This document shows positions 20,305 to 28,918 of a stretch of 30,181 nucleotides of DNA, piece after piece; the stretch's first letter is position 1, and each line of letters starts with the position of its first letter. Location: positions 1 through 30,181 of IMG/VR virus record IMGVR_UViG_3300046010_002409; one strand, written 5' to 3'. Source of the stretch: a virus. The translations under genes were made by a program, and so were the position numbers. A model generated the notes under the pieces. That model did not search any database. It saw only the letters and a list, made by a program, of their open reading frames with translations, and was not told the DNA's origin.

Positions 20305-20916
20305 TTATTTTGTTGATTTAATGATACTATCCAATGTTTCGATCAGTTCCGCGACGTGATCCGTCTGAGGCTTATGTGAGGCGAATATGTAGTCAACCAT
20401 CATCTCCATACTGAACCCTTTGTACTCCCCTGACTTTACCTTTGCCCACAGTTCGTCAGATTCAACATAGTAAGAATGCAACCACGTTCCGTCAGCGTAT
20501 TGCTGCTTCAACGCAACGGGCGCTTGTGTGCCACGCTGTGAATCAACGATAATGGATTCAATAAGGTATATTCCGTCGGGCTGTTGTGAGCGTTCGTGCA
20601 TTTCGTTAACTGAGTTGTAACGGTTGCCTTTTGCCCAGTCACGCACGAACAATTCAATATCTTCTTTGGTGAAGTAAACGTAATGTTCCCCGCGCTTTTC
20701 GTCACGTCTGTAAATCTTAAAGTCAGGGATCATTACCGCCCCTGTGATAATACGACGGTCTGAATCGGTCACTTCAAACTTAATCGGCTGCGATTCTTTG
20801 AACGCCACAAAGTTTGATTCAATGGCGGGGCTGTCTACTAATGCCGTGAAAATTTCCTCCGCGTCCGTTTCTTTGTCTGTGATCGTAAGCCGATACACTG
20901 GCAGATTACCTTCCAT
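20305..20916 (-). CDS. Prohead protease, XkdF-like
   Basis: 203 residues. It opens FTALVDSPAIESNFVAF, followed by RRIITGAVMIPDFKIYR and YVYFTKEDIELFV. The candidate catalytic residues are His in V-N-E-M-H-E (about 105) and Ser in K-G-F-S-M-E-M (about 168), matching the XkdF-type serine protease layout. It would cut the scaffold and capsid N-termini during head maturation. Gene order (protease, scaffold, capsid) supports this. The start is ATG 20916 with the leader TGTCTTTATTTGC. The stop lies 21 bases before the scaffold start. Confidence 0.75.
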   Translation of the reverse strand: MEGNLPVYRLTITDKETDAEEIFTALVDSPAIESNFVAFKESQPIKFEVTDSDRRIITGAVMIPDFKIYRRDEKRGEHYVYFTKEDIELFVRDWAKGNRYNSVNEMHERSQQPDGIYLIESIIVDSQRGTQAPVALKQQYADGTWLHSYYVESDELWAKVKSGEYKGFSMEMMVDYIFASHKPQTDHVAELIETLDSIIKSTK

Positions 20917-20934
20917 GCAAATAAAGACACGGAT

Positions 20935-20964
20935 TTTGTGATTTGTGGATTTTGTGTACCTTTG
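20935..20964 (+). promoter_or_regulatory. Rightward promoter in the late-arm gap
   Basis: TTTG (20935-20938), 18 bases, then TACCTTTG (20957-20964). Both boxes match the consensus, on the strand opposite the surrounding genes. Transcription would begin near 20970. Confidence 0.65.
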
Positions 20965-20969
20965 ACCGT

Positions 20970-21040
20970 GTTTGCGTTGGTGATGGGAGTTCCACGCAAC
21001 AGTAGGAAGGATGACCGCATCAGAAATGGTGCGGTTTTTT
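20970..21040 (+). ncRNA. Candidate small RNA of about 70 nt, opposite strand
   Basis: The region lies between a consensus promoter and an ideal terminator in a gap with no ORF. A first hairpin is TTGCG-t-TGG (20972-20980) with CCACGCAA (20992-20999), 8 bp and one bulge. A purine-rich single-stranded stretch follows (AGTAGGAAGGATG, 21001-21013). The terminator hairpin comes last. The 3' end overlaps the end of the tape-measure gene by two bases. The two-hairpin form with an exposed middle is typical of bacterial sRNAs. The target is unknown. Confidence 0.55.
21014..21040 (+). terminator. Rho-independent terminator of the candidate small RNA
   Basis: ACCGCATCA (21014-21022), GAAA (21023-21026) and TGGTGCGGT (21027-21035) form a 9-bp stem with one G-U. 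Six T residues follow (21035-21040). The GAAA loop is the same as in the early-arm terminator at 8034. It works only rightward: on the other strand no T-run follows. Confidence 0.85.
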
Positions 21041-22721
21041 AATACCTGCTTCTTTCCTCAGCCGTCCTTACATTCGTGTTCGTATCGTTGATTTCCTGAA
21101 CGCTGACATACATCGGGCGCATATCGTTGTTCTGATTGATAACCTGCCCTTGCTCATTGAGTAAGGTTGAAGGCTGTGTTGACGTTCCGACGTTCGGCTG
21201 TGTACTGAAATCCAACGAACCGCCACCACCGCCTCCCGATGCCGTAGCCGTTACAGAACCGCCCGAAGTGTCAACACGTAGGATTGCAGCGACACGTGCC
21301 AGACCCGAAGCAACGGCAACACCTGCCGCAATTGCAGCGCGTATAGGCGCATCAAGTGACGGAACGGACATCTGTGAAGCATACGCCTTTTGAGCGGCTA
21401 CATAGGTGTCTATTAACGTTAATGATGCCGATATAGCCTTCTGTGCTTTCGCGTTGTTTTTCATCAGCGAGGAAATAGCCTCCAATGTCTGCTTTGCCGA
21501 ATCAATCGCAAGGCTGTAACGCATTTCGTCTAACTTCTTAGCTTTCTCCGCTGATGCTTTCTCCGCGTCGTCCTTTTCTTTCTGGCGTTTTAATTTTTCA
21601 TTGCGATCATCCAGATACAACTTCATCCGTCTGCGCTGTGACGCTTCTTCCCGTTCGGCTCTATCTGCTTCGTCTTGATCGGCTGCTTCTTTCTGCTCAG
21701 CCATCAATTCAAGTTCACGCGCCCATGCTGCTTCGTTATCCGCTGCTTCCTGTTCACGTTGTGCCTTGCGTTCCTGATACGCTTTCTTTGAGTCCTCGCT
21801 TTTCTTCTGCGCTGACTTTTCTTCTTCGATGTCCAGAACCTTTAACTGATTCTGTAAGTCTTTCAGCGCCTCCTGCTGCTCTTTAATCTGATCAACGGCT
21901 TCCTGTGCGCGTTCTTTCTTATTAACAGCGATTGCCGCCTCTGCCTGATTCGTACCGTTAACAACGTCCGCAACACGGAGCAAAGATTCCCAAAGTGAAT
22001 CGTTATTTTTCACCTCCTCGACCTTCAACATACTTACCCGTAGTGAAGATTGAGCCTCTGCGATTTGTGCCTCTATCAGTTTGCGCTTAACAGCAATAAT
22101 TTGTTCTGTACTTGCTCCCTGCGCTGTGAGTAGTTCAATTTGACGATCGTATTCACGCGATAGTGTCGCTGTCGCTTCCTTTTGCTTTTCATATTCCCGT
22201 GTTGCTTTTGCCAGTTCTGAGTTAGCGTCTTGTTGCGCCTGATACACCTTATACACCGCAACGCTCAACGCTACCAACGCGGATGCTACGGCAATAATCG
22301 GGTTCGCCTTTACGGTATCATTGAACGCCTTAAATCCTTTCTTTAGCTTGTCAACGTCATTGATCGCCTGAGCAAAAGCCATAGCCGCCTGAACGCGCAT
22401 CATAGCCTTCTGTGCGTCTTCGGATTCGATACCTAGCAAAGCCATTGAAGATGTTACCAACTGAACGCCCGTAGCCGCGCCCGTTGCCATTTGCTGCAAC
22501 CCTTTGAACTGATCAGGATTTAGGGCGTTGATCTTCTCGTTCGCCTCTTCTACGCGGTCTTTCAGCCGTGCCGCTGCCGCTGCCAGTTTCTCGAATTCGG
22601 GCGTATCTTCCCCGACGGTTAACATCGCGGTTTTCAGTTCTTTCAACTGCTTACGAATCTCCCCGACTGAGTTTGCCGCGTTTGCGGTATTGATTACGAC
22701 ATCTAAATTAAGCTGTGCCAT
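21039..22721 (-). CDS. Tail tape measure-like protein
   Basis: 560 residues, long and helical. The N-terminal half has VNTANAANSVGEIRKQLKEL and a hydrophobic stretch at about 140-160 (NPIIAVASALVALSVAVY), as in tape measure proteins that insert into the membrane. The middle is an extreme coiled coil rich in E, K, A and R (about 270-400). Near the C-terminus are hydrophobic helices (IAAGVAVASGLARVAAIL) and a Gly-rich run (SGGGGGGS). It would set tail length and help DNA entry. It is short for a long-tailed phage, implying a short tail. The start is one base from the preceding gene. Confidence 0.65.
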   Translation of the reverse strand: MAQLNLDVVINTANAANSVGEIRKQLKELKTAMLTVGEDTPEFEKLAAAAARLKDRVEEANEKINALNPDQFKGLQQMATGAATGVQLVTSSMALLGIESEDAQKAMMRVQAAMAFAQAINDVDKLKKGFKAFNDTVKANPIIAVASALVALSVAVYKVYQAQQDANSELAKATREYEKQKEATATLSREYDRQIELLTAQGASTEQIIAVKRKLIEAQIAEAQSSLRVSMLKVEEVKNNDSLWESLLRVADVVNGTNQAEAAIAVNKKERAQEAVDQIKEQQEALKDLQNQLKVLDIEEEKSAQKKSEDSKKAYQERKAQREQEAADNEAAWARELELMAEQKEAADQDEADRAEREEASQRRRMKLYLDDRNEKLKRQKEKDDAEKASAEKAKKLDEMRYSLAIDSAKQTLEAISSLMKNNAKAQKAISASLTLIDTYVAAQKAYASQMSVPSLDAPIRAAIAAGVAVASGLARVAAILRVDTSGGSVTATASGGGGGGSLDFSTQPNVGTSTQPSTLLNEQGQVINQNNDMRPMYVSVQEINDTNTNVRTAEERSRY

Positions 22722-22722
22722 G

Positions 22723-23367
22723 TTATACTGTTCTGTAACCCATTACGGTTAATGTTGCCTGTAATACTGTATTAGACGCTGCAATCTCTGACCGTTGCAT
22801 TAACTGAATAGTTCCTGCTGTGCCACCTACCGAAACAATCCAGAACGAATGAATTGGTGTATTAGTGTTGATAGCACGAACGCCCGTACTTGCACCCGTT
22901 GTTGTTGCGTCTGCTAGTTGCTCCGTACCACCTAACGCGCTTGCTGATGTGCTTACGACATTCTGTCCTATGATGGTCGCCCCCGTCGGAATATCCAACG
23001 CCAAACTAATGCCCGTTGTCGTTGCTGCGGTTTGATACGCCCCATTCAACGTAACCAGATACTTTGTATTTGCCAACGCGGAAAACGACATTCCAGATAC
23101 GTTAGCAAACGCAGTCGTACTAACGGTGCTATTGCTTCCGAGTGTGGTGTACGTCCACTTATCAGCATATTGACTATGCGTATGTATAGCGTCTGCTTTA
23201 CCTGCTAAATCAGATACAAGCCCCGTTACTTCGGATTGGGCGTGCGTGTGCGATGTGTTGGCTTTGCCATTCAATAGCGTCTGCAAATCAGACTGACTGC
23301 TGATTGACCCTCCGATACTTCCCCATGAAGCACCGCCACCACCGCCTACTGATGTTAGAAATGTCAT
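22723..23367 (-). CDS. Tail fibre-like protein with HxH repeats
   Basis: 214 residues. After a Gly-rich start (VGGGGGASWGS) come two fibre repeats with His pairs: LLNGKANTSHTHAQSEVTG and LAGKADAIHTHSQYAD. H-x-H repeats in trimeric phage fibres coordinate metal ions. The C-terminal ~135 residues (MSFSALANTKYLVTLNGAYQ, TIIGQNVVSTSA, HSFWIVSVGG) look like a beta-sandwich tip, probably the host-binding part. It overlaps the preceding gene by one base. Confidence 0.65.
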   Translation of the reverse strand: MTFLTSVGGGGGASWGSIGGSISSQSDLQTLLNGKANTSHTHAQSEVTGLVSDLAGKADAIHTHSQYADKWTYTTLGSNSTVSTTAFANVSGMSFSALANTKYLVTLNGAYQTAATTTGISLALDIPTGATIIGQNVVSTSASALGGTEQLADATTTGASTGVRAINTNTPIHSFWIVSVGGTAGTIQLMQRSEIAASNTVLQATLTVMGYRTV

Positions 23368-26093
23368 TACGTTACAATGTATTGCGACCCCGTGTAAGTT
23401 AAGGTCAATGATTCATACTTATGATTCAGGTTAAATGTTGCTACTGAGTTATTATTAGAGTAAACGATATTCAATCCACCCCCTGCAACAGTTACCGTAC
23501 TGCCAGTCATGTTGAATACCTGAATACGATCATTCACCGTTAACACCGTGCTATTTAATGTAAGCGTCAACAATCCTGAACAGTAGTACGTTCCTGCCTC
23601 GGTTATCGTAGCATTCGCTGTAATAAAGTAAACGTTACGCGATCCGAATGTGTACTTGTTCCCGTCTATCCATACCTCCCCGCTCCGTGTCACCGTAACA
23701 TCATCTGATCGGATAACCACCGCCCCGATAACGTCAGGCTCGATAACAACACCCGAAGATGCCGCCACAAAGTTACGGGAAGCCTCAGAGCCTAGTGAGA
23801 TATTGTACCCGAACACCGCGTTACCAATACCTCCGTTAATCTGTATGCGTTCACCGACAAACGCGTTATTTGCTCCGCTATTACCACCGTCACCGCGAGG
23901 AACAACGTCCACGTTCCCGTTCGTGTTGTTCAGGTACGATAACAGAGAATAGGTAGAAGCGGTAAATACTTCTCGATTCTTGATAAGTACGAATTCGCAC
24001 TTCGTTACCTTGTTCTGTTCCGTGTTATAATCCTGAATCTTTAACAGCCTGTAATACTGCCCGTGAATAAAATACTGATCACGGAATGACAACCGCAAGA
24101 TGTCCAAAGGTGTGAGGTAAAAGTACCCCGTCAACATCTTACTGTTTCGGTCTGTGATTTCCTCGATGTACTTGCGGTGGTAACGATTCCACAGGTTGCC
24201 GTCTGTGTAGTTGGTAGCCGTGTAATAAATCTCACGCGGGTTGGTAAAGTTCAGATCAAACGTAGGCAATGATACCGAATCCAAATGACCTGACTGAGGG
24301 TAGGTCGTTTCCGAGTAAGTTGTGGACGCTGTGATATAGTTCCACTGATATGTTGTAGCAACCGCACCCGTAGCAATTAAACGACGCATACCGCTCTTAA
24401 TGCGCTTGCGGATATTACCGTTTTCTAGCGTGTAGATATGCGGATAGATGCGATCAGTAGTCGAATCCGATACCATTGGAGTAGAAGAGAATACAGACGT
24501 GTAAATGTTTTCATTCATCACGAAGTCATTCGTTACGTCATGCTTTTTCATCCCGTAACCTTCTGCCCATGTTTCTCGGTACTTCTTATTAAAGTAATCG
24601 TCCGAATCTTTCCACTGCAACACATACCGCTTAGCGTCCAATCCACCCATAGGAACAAGTTCCACAGGCTTTGACACGTCCAACTTATGCGACCAATCAC
24701 GATTCTGACCTGACCCGTAAAAGTCCGTAGCGGTATCAATATAAACCTTCTGAGGATTCGTGCGGTCAGGCTCGATCATCAGGTTAAAGTCCTTGATAAC
24801 GCTCATGAAGTAGTCCGACATCTTAATGTCATTAGGCAGCGCGGAGTTCATTGGAACTGTTGCACCTTCGACAATAGAAGCGTTACTGACTGAGTTAAAG
24901 AAGTTAGACGAACTGAGATTGAACTGTGCGTACTGCCAGCCAACGGGCGAACCGTTGCTGATAAACACGGGCGCTAAGTCCACCCAAACCGTATCACCTG
25001 CATTGCATAGTGTCGTTGGTGTTGTATGTGTGAATGTTACCGCTGATGAATTGTTGCCAGCTGATAATGATGCTACCTGATTTGGAATTAACTGTTGTGT
25101 TAAATAAGATATTGTTGCTCCTCGCTGTTGTTTAACTGTAACGACTAAATACGACGCTGCCACCCCTGAGAAGCTACCGCCAACCGCTGACCAATTAAAT
25201 GAACCAGATACTTTGAATTCGTAATATCCTGCACTTACGCACGTGAACGTGTAGGTGGCAGGGTTGTACTGCCCATCAGGATCAGATAGTTCAGTGTCAT
25301 ACGGAAAAGGCTCTGCGATACTTGACCACGTGGATTGATCCAATGCTGAAAAAGCCGAACTGATACGCGAATTAAACAACCTACTTGCAGCCGATGCCTG
25401 ATCTAATAAGAAAGCCGTACCCGTGAACGGAACTACAAAAGACCCGAACCGTGAACCGCTGATGAAAGGCGATTCATACTCATACCCTGCATACTCCACA
25501 ACCTTATCAAATATCACTTTCTCATACAACGCAGGATAGAAGTGATTCACATCCCAGTTCACCCCGTCGTTATCACCGTACTGAATCATCGGGTAATAAT
25601 ACCCTCCCGACGGGTTAATGGTTGTCCATGTAGCCTTTTGGTTCGTTCTGTTGTACACGTGATCGTATTCCGACACGTCCAAATCAGATAGCAGTGCGTT
25701 ACCTAGATTCGTGATGATGTTACCCAAATCACCGAACAGTTCACATATGTAAGTGATCTTTCCTAAATCCTGATTCTCGCGTTTGATACCACGCATCCGC
25801 AAGTACCCTCTAAACTGTTCCACTGAATCCACCATAACAACGGCAGTTGCTTTCAGGTTCGGATTGTAGTCAGGGTTAAAGTTTATCGCAGAGGTGTTCT
25901 GTATCTCGGTAAAGTCGAAAGCGTGTGAGAATACCTTGTTTGCCGTTCCATTGGCAGGAATCTCCACGGTACGGCTGAACCCTGCATTGCGTTTGTCGGG
26001 GTTTTTAATGTCCGCAATCGCTAATGTAAGGCTGATACCGACCTCTTTCTTTACGTCGACACGTATGCCGTTAATGTATAGTTCAGTCCTCAT
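23367..26093 (-). CDS. Large tail/baseplate protein with fibre-like C-terminus
   Basis: 908 residues, the largest gene. The N-terminus (MRTELYINGIRVDVKKEVGI, then RNAGFSRTVEIPANGTANKV, FRGYLRMRGIKRE and ITYICELFGDLGNIITNLGN) matches large tail proteins that I know from Bacteroidetes phages. The middle has many aromatic beta strands (YDTELSDPDGQYNPATYTFT). From ~740 it becomes a Gly/Asn/Ser-rich repeat-like structure (GERIQINGGIGNAVFGYNIS, AVVIRSDDVTVTRSGEVWID), suggesting a tip or spike. It probably forms the distal tail with receptor binding. It overlaps both neighbours by a few bases. Confidence 0.6.
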   Translation of the reverse strand: MRTELYINGIRVDVKKEVGISLTLAIADIKNPDKRNAGFSRTVEIPANGTANKVFSHAFDFTEIQNTSAINFNPDYNPNLKATAVVMVDSVEQFRGYLRMRGIKRENQDLGKITYICELFGDLGNIITNLGNALLSDLDVSEYDHVYNRTNQKATWTTINPSGGYYYPMIQYGDNDGVNWDVNHFYPALYEKVIFDKVVEYAGYEYESPFISGSRFGSFVVPFTGTAFLLDQASAASRLFNSRISSAFSALDQSTWSSIAEPFPYDTELSDPDGQYNPATYTFTCVSAGYYEFKVSGSFNWSAVGGSFSGVAASYLVVTVKQQRGATISYLTQQLIPNQVASLSAGNNSSAVTFTHTTPTTLCNAGDTVWVDLAPVFISNGSPVGWQYAQFNLSSSNFFNSVSNASIVEGATVPMNSALPNDIKMSDYFMSVIKDFNLMIEPDRTNPQKVYIDTATDFYGSGQNRDWSHKLDVSKPVELVPMGGLDAKRYVLQWKDSDDYFNKKYRETWAEGYGMKKHDVTNDFVMNENIYTSVFSSTPMVSDSTTDRIYPHIYTLENGNIRKRIKSGMRRLIATGAVATTYQWNYITASTTYSETTYPQSGHLDSVSLPTFDLNFTNPREIYYTATNYTDGNLWNRYHRKYIEEITDRNSKMLTGYFYLTPLDILRLSFRDQYFIHGQYYRLLKIQDYNTEQNKVTKCEFVLIKNREVFTASTYSLLSYLNNTNGNVDVVPRGDGGNSGANNAFVGERIQINGGIGNAVFGYNISLGSEASRNFVAASSGVVIEPDVIGAVVIRSDDVTVTRSGEVWIDGNKYTFGSRNVYFITANATITEAGTYYCSGLLTLTLNSTVLTVNDRIQVFNMTGSTVTVAGGGLNIVYSNNNSVATFNLNHKYESLTLTYTGSQYIVT

Positions 26094-27340
26094 CCGCGCT
26101 GTCTGTGGTATTCCTGTGCCAATTCAAATACAACCTTCACATTATGCAGTTCAATATCTCCGTACTGAGTTGCTTTCAACTCCATTTCAGTAGGTGATGT
26201 GATCGTGCCACGCAGTAATGTTGTGCCTAAATCTAAAAACACAACAGGACTTTCAATCATACGCTGAAACAGTAAGCTATCATCTAGGCTTATCCAATCC
26301 GACTGTAATTCATATCGTGCCTGTACGCGCGTATCGTGTACAATCGTTCCCGCGTCTGATTTCGTGTAAGTATAGGAGTTATTTGCGTGTGTGCCTAGTT
26401 TGCGCTTATACGTGTCTGTTGTTTTCTTGGTCTTGTAACGGTTGACCATCGTAAACGGCAATGAATCAAAAGCGCCTTTTGTAGTCAGGAAATGCAGCGT
26501 GATAGGTGTGCGACCTCCATAGCATTCTGTGTCGTTATTAAACGTAAATGTCGTTGATGTCGCATTGCCGAAGTAGTCCGTTAGCGTTACGTCATACCCT
26601 GACACTGAATTATCAATCAACGGCTGTGATCCTGAATAAAGCGTTGCGTTATTAAGTGAACGCGCACCGCATGAAAAGTACTGACGGTATTGGTAATAGA
26701 AAGGATTCTGATACGGGTTTTCAATTAATGCCGTTTGAATCGTATTATAATTTTCATCGTATGTCTTAATCTGAGCAAAGTAAACCGCCCCCGATGTCTG
26801 TGTGATGTAATGCAGAAACCGATCTTCAAAAGTATTTGAAAACGCGTAATACTGAGGCGATGTCATTTCATTTAGAAACGTATTCGTATCCTCAATAGCA
26901 ATATACCCTGTATAATCTAGGAAGTCAGTAGTATTGTACGCCCCGTTGAATGCGTACTTAGTACCCGTAACAGTTAACGCGGAGTAAGTAGTAATCGAAC
27001 CTAGCGCTCCGTATTGCTCCCCGAACTTAATCTCGTAGGGAACCATTGAATTAGCCGCAACTCCGAAACCGTTAACCGATTTGCTGATGTCGAAGTTATC
27101 ATTGGACTGATTTAAGATACCAAGATAATTCTCAACGATACGCCCGAAATCAAATACGCCTTCGTTATAATCGGGATCAGGGTTACATACCATGCGTAAA
27201 TGACCTGCAACACCGCTAACGTAAACATCCGCAACGTAGCGGAAATTACTCTGCCCCGCATTGGACGAATCCAACACCCATACAAGCGGATTATATACAG
27301 GCGACCATAACTCAGGGGCTTGCTTTACTACTATTGCCAT
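26090..27340 (-). CDS. Tail protein (probable distal tail/baseplate)
   Basis: 416 residues. It starts APELWSPVYNPLVWVLDSSN and continues with FRYVADVYVSG and VFDFGRIVENYLG, a signature I associate with tail proteins of Bacteroidetes phages. Strand-rich segments follow, with RYKTKKTTDTYKRKLG and SPTEMELKATQYGDIELHNV near the end. No enzymatic motif is visible. Its four-base overlap with the 908-residue gene downstream and the one-base overlap upstream show a tight tail operon. Confidence 0.55.
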   Translation of the reverse strand: MAIVVKQAPELWSPVYNPLVWVLDSSNAGQSNFRYVADVYVSGVAGHLRMVCNPDPDYNEGVFDFGRIVENYLGILNQSNDNFDISKSVNGFGVAANSMVPYEIKFGEQYGALGSITTYSALTVTGTKYAFNGAYNTTDFLDYTGYIAIEDTNTFLNEMTSPQYYAFSNTFEDRFLHYITQTSGAVYFAQIKTYDENYNTIQTALIENPYQNPFYYQYRQYFSCGARSLNNATLYSGSQPLIDNSVSGYDVTLTDYFGNATSTTFTFNNDTECYGGRTPITLHFLTTKGAFDSLPFTMVNRYKTKKTTDTYKRKLGTHANNSYTYTKSDAGTIVHDTRVQARYELQSDWISLDDSLLFQRMIESPVVFLDLGTTLLRGTITSPTEMELKATQYGDIELHNVKVVFELAQEYHRQRG

Positions 27341-27918
27341 TATTCAATGTCCTCCAATATTGTTACATCCACAGCCTCACCGATCACTGGCGCTAAGGCT
27401 ATCGACAAATCCTGCAATTCGTCTTCGTTGAATATCTCCGAATAGAACCCGTGACCTTTTGACTTATACCCGTACTTGTGAATCGAACGGCTGATAGCAA
27501 AGGAAAGGGATCGGTTCGCTTCGTTGACGTTCTTAAACCGCTTTACATATGTCTTTGTTTCGCCCTTTGAGTTCTTACGCTTCACCATGATCTGCATCGG
27601 TGGTGGTATTGCCCTGCGTGCTATCCACCCGCTCGACCCTGCCAACTTACGCTGCACAGTGCTACCCAATGAACGCGATCCCGTCTTTGTCTTACCTCGC
27701 CCCTGATCAACGAACTGAGCGTAGTCAGGCATCTGTATTGTCACCTTATACCCGTCTGGAATAACTTCAACAGGCATAACGATAATACTCTGTGCCAACG
27801 TTGACTGATCAAACCACTGATCTTTACTAACTAGGTTCTGACGGATGCGCTGACTTAACCCCGTAGCCCATTGGGTCAGGTAGTCCGTAACGTATTCGTC
27901 TGTTTCTTTACCTAGCAT
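27340..27918 (-). CDS. HK97 gp10-like neck or tail-completion protein
   Basis: 192 residues. It begins with a helix (VTDYLTQWATGLSQRIRQNL), then strands IIVMPVEVIPDGYKVTIQMP and the turn YAQFVDQGRGKTKTGSR, a typical V-D-x-G-x-G/R feature of gp10-like neck proteins. A basic middle region follows, with RKLAGSSGWIARRAIPPPMQ. The end is acidic. This fits a protein of the head-tail interface or tail terminator. It overlaps the frame-shifted chaperone gene by 11 bases. Confidence 0.5.
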   Translation of the reverse strand: MLGKETDEYVTDYLTQWATGLSQRIRQNLVSKDQWFDQSTLAQSIIVMPVEVIPDGYKVTIQMPDYAQFVDQGRGKTKTGSRSLGSTVQRKLAGSSGWIARRAIPPPMQIMVKRKNSKGETKTYVKRFKNVNEANRSLSFAISRSIHKYGYKSKGHGFYSEIFNEDELQDLSIALAPVIGEAVDVTILEDIE

Positions 27919-28189
27919 GATGCTGTTTCAGTTGTTCGATCTGTTCTTTATGTTCCGCCTGTATATCCGCCATCATTGCGAGGCGGTTGTAAAAGGCTAC
28001 AACCTTCATTTCGAAGTATTCTTTTTCCTTTGTGATGTCCCCGTCCGTGAGTTCGTAGATGACTTTGTACCATCCCCACTTCTCGAACGCAGTTCGTTTA
28101 GCGTTTGATTCAAACTGTTCAGATTCTCCTTGATTCGGTTGTCCAAAGAGTTTAAAATAGCCCTTTCTAATATCGGAGATACCTTGCAA
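27908..28189 (-). CDS. Tail assembly chaperone, second (T-like) frame
   Basis: This frame is open from the slippery T-run at 28188-28196 for 93 codons and has no ATG; the only early start codon is a TTG within the run. The protein (DIRKGYFKLFGQPNQG, then FEKWGWYKVIYELTDGDITK and MKVVAFYNRLAMMAD) resembles the T part of tail chaperones (W-G-W-Y-x-x-I-Y-x-L-x-x-G-D-I-x-K). It would be made as a fusion to the first 161 residues of the gene at 28671, giving about 254 residues. A separate TTG start is less likely. Confidence 0.6.
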   Translation of the reverse strand: MQGISDIRKGYFKLFGQPNQGESEQFESNAKRTAFEKWGWYKVIYELTDGDITKEKEYFEMKVVAFYNRLAMMADIQAEHKEQIEQLKQHHAR

Positions 28190-28671
28190 AAAAAAAGCGT
28201 GATGCCGTTCGCGGTGTCAGCAGGTAGGTCTTTGAATAGTTCGACCTTTTCCGAGTAGGTCAATGACTTACGCCATCTCTTAAACCATTTGCGTTCCTGA
28301 GCGAATACCGCAATGATCTGAGGCACTTTTGACCAGTAGTTATCTTTCGTTACGTTCAGAAGGTGAAGTTCAGCCAATTCGTTTACAGATGTGTCCGATA
28401 CGTTAGGATGAAAGTAGAATGTGTGCTTCCCTAGCTTAATACGCGGGTTATATGCGGATTTCGGCTCTGTGCTGAGTAGTTCGTATGCCTTTGTTCGTAG
28501 CTGTGCGAATTCAGCCCCTGACATAGCACTAACGGCATCCAATGATTGACCCGTGATAATGCTGATCAGGTTAATGTCGCGGTCTAGCAAGTCCACCGCG
28601 TCGGTAGTGTCCATGTCCAACAGCGCCATGATCTCAGGCATCTGTCGGGCTTTCACGTTACTCCAATCCAT
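28006..28671 (-). CDS. Tail assembly chaperone, first (G-like) frame
   Basis: 221 residues. It opens MDWSNVKARQMPEIMALLDM and LISIITGQSLDAVSAM, with GKHTFYFHPNVSD and VTKDNYWSKVPQIIAVFAQE. This is the layout of tail assembly chaperones in Bacteroidetes phages. Residues 159-161 (LFF) sit on the T9 run, where a -1 slip joins it to the second frame. If no slip occurs the protein ends in a 60-residue tail rich in S, N, T and K. The start has the recurrent leader CGTCTTTACGGGT before ATG 28671. The chaperone coats the tape measure during tail assembly. Confidence 0.65.
   Translation of the reverse strand: MDWSNVKARQMPEIMALLDMDTTDAVDLLDRDINLISIITGQSLDAVSAMSGAEFAQLRTKAYELLSTEPKSAYNPRIKLGKHTFYFHPNVSDTSVNELAELHLLNVTKDNYWSKVPQIIAVFAQERKWFKRWRKSLTYSEKVELFKDLPADTANGITLFFCKVSPILERAILNSLDNRIKENLNSLNQTLNELRSRSGDGTKSSTNSRTGTSQRKKNTSK
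28188..28196 (-). promoter_or_regulatory. T9 slippery run for -1 frameshifting
   Basis: On the leftward strand nine T residues read CTT TTT TTT TGC in frame. The heptamer T-TTT-TTT lets both tRNAs re-pair after a -1 slip, moving from the chaperone frame to the T-like frame, which is open from here on. The DNA also carries A9 on the opposite strand, so indel errors here should be ruled out. Confidence 0.6.
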
Positions 28672-28704
28672 ACCCGTAAAGACGGAGAAAAGGGGTTTCG
28701 TGGA

Positions 28705-28914
28705 TTAAGATTTACTATCCAGATAAACGTTTACACAGCTTATTGATGCCGTAGCCATGAAGTGCATATACGTCTTACTTCGCGGGTCGGATAGTTCCTG
28801 CTTTATTTTCTCACAATACAACTTTAGTGCATTGTCAATGCCTTCGTCACCTGATCCCCATGAAGCCCCGTAGTCGGATTCTACCTCAATTATTATTCTG
28901 TGTTTTCGTTTCAT
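28705..28914 (-). CDS. Small hypothetical protein
   Basis: 69 residues from ATG 28914; an upstream start at 28962 would overlap the terminase gene and add a stretch encoded by promoter-like DNA. The protein (KRKHRIIIEVESDYGASWGS, then DNALKLYCEKIKQELSD) is a likely alpha/beta fold. Its place beside terminase recalls small accessory genes, but no small-terminase helix-turn-helix is seen. A TATATTTG box ends five bases before the start codon. Confidence 0.5.
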   Translation of the reverse strand: MKRKHRIIIEVESDYGASWGSGDEGIDNALKLYCEKIKQELSDPRSKTYMHFMATASISCVNVYLDSKS

Positions 28915-28918
28915 GTGA

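Noticed and set aside
20744-21020. ORFs in the gap and start of the protease gene
   Set aside because: They lack start signals and overlap the well-supported protease and the promoter/terminator pair.
21001-21040. Terminator for the leftward late transcript at the 20917-21038 gap
   Set aside because: On that strand the hairpin is followed by CATCC, not T residues; it works rightward only.
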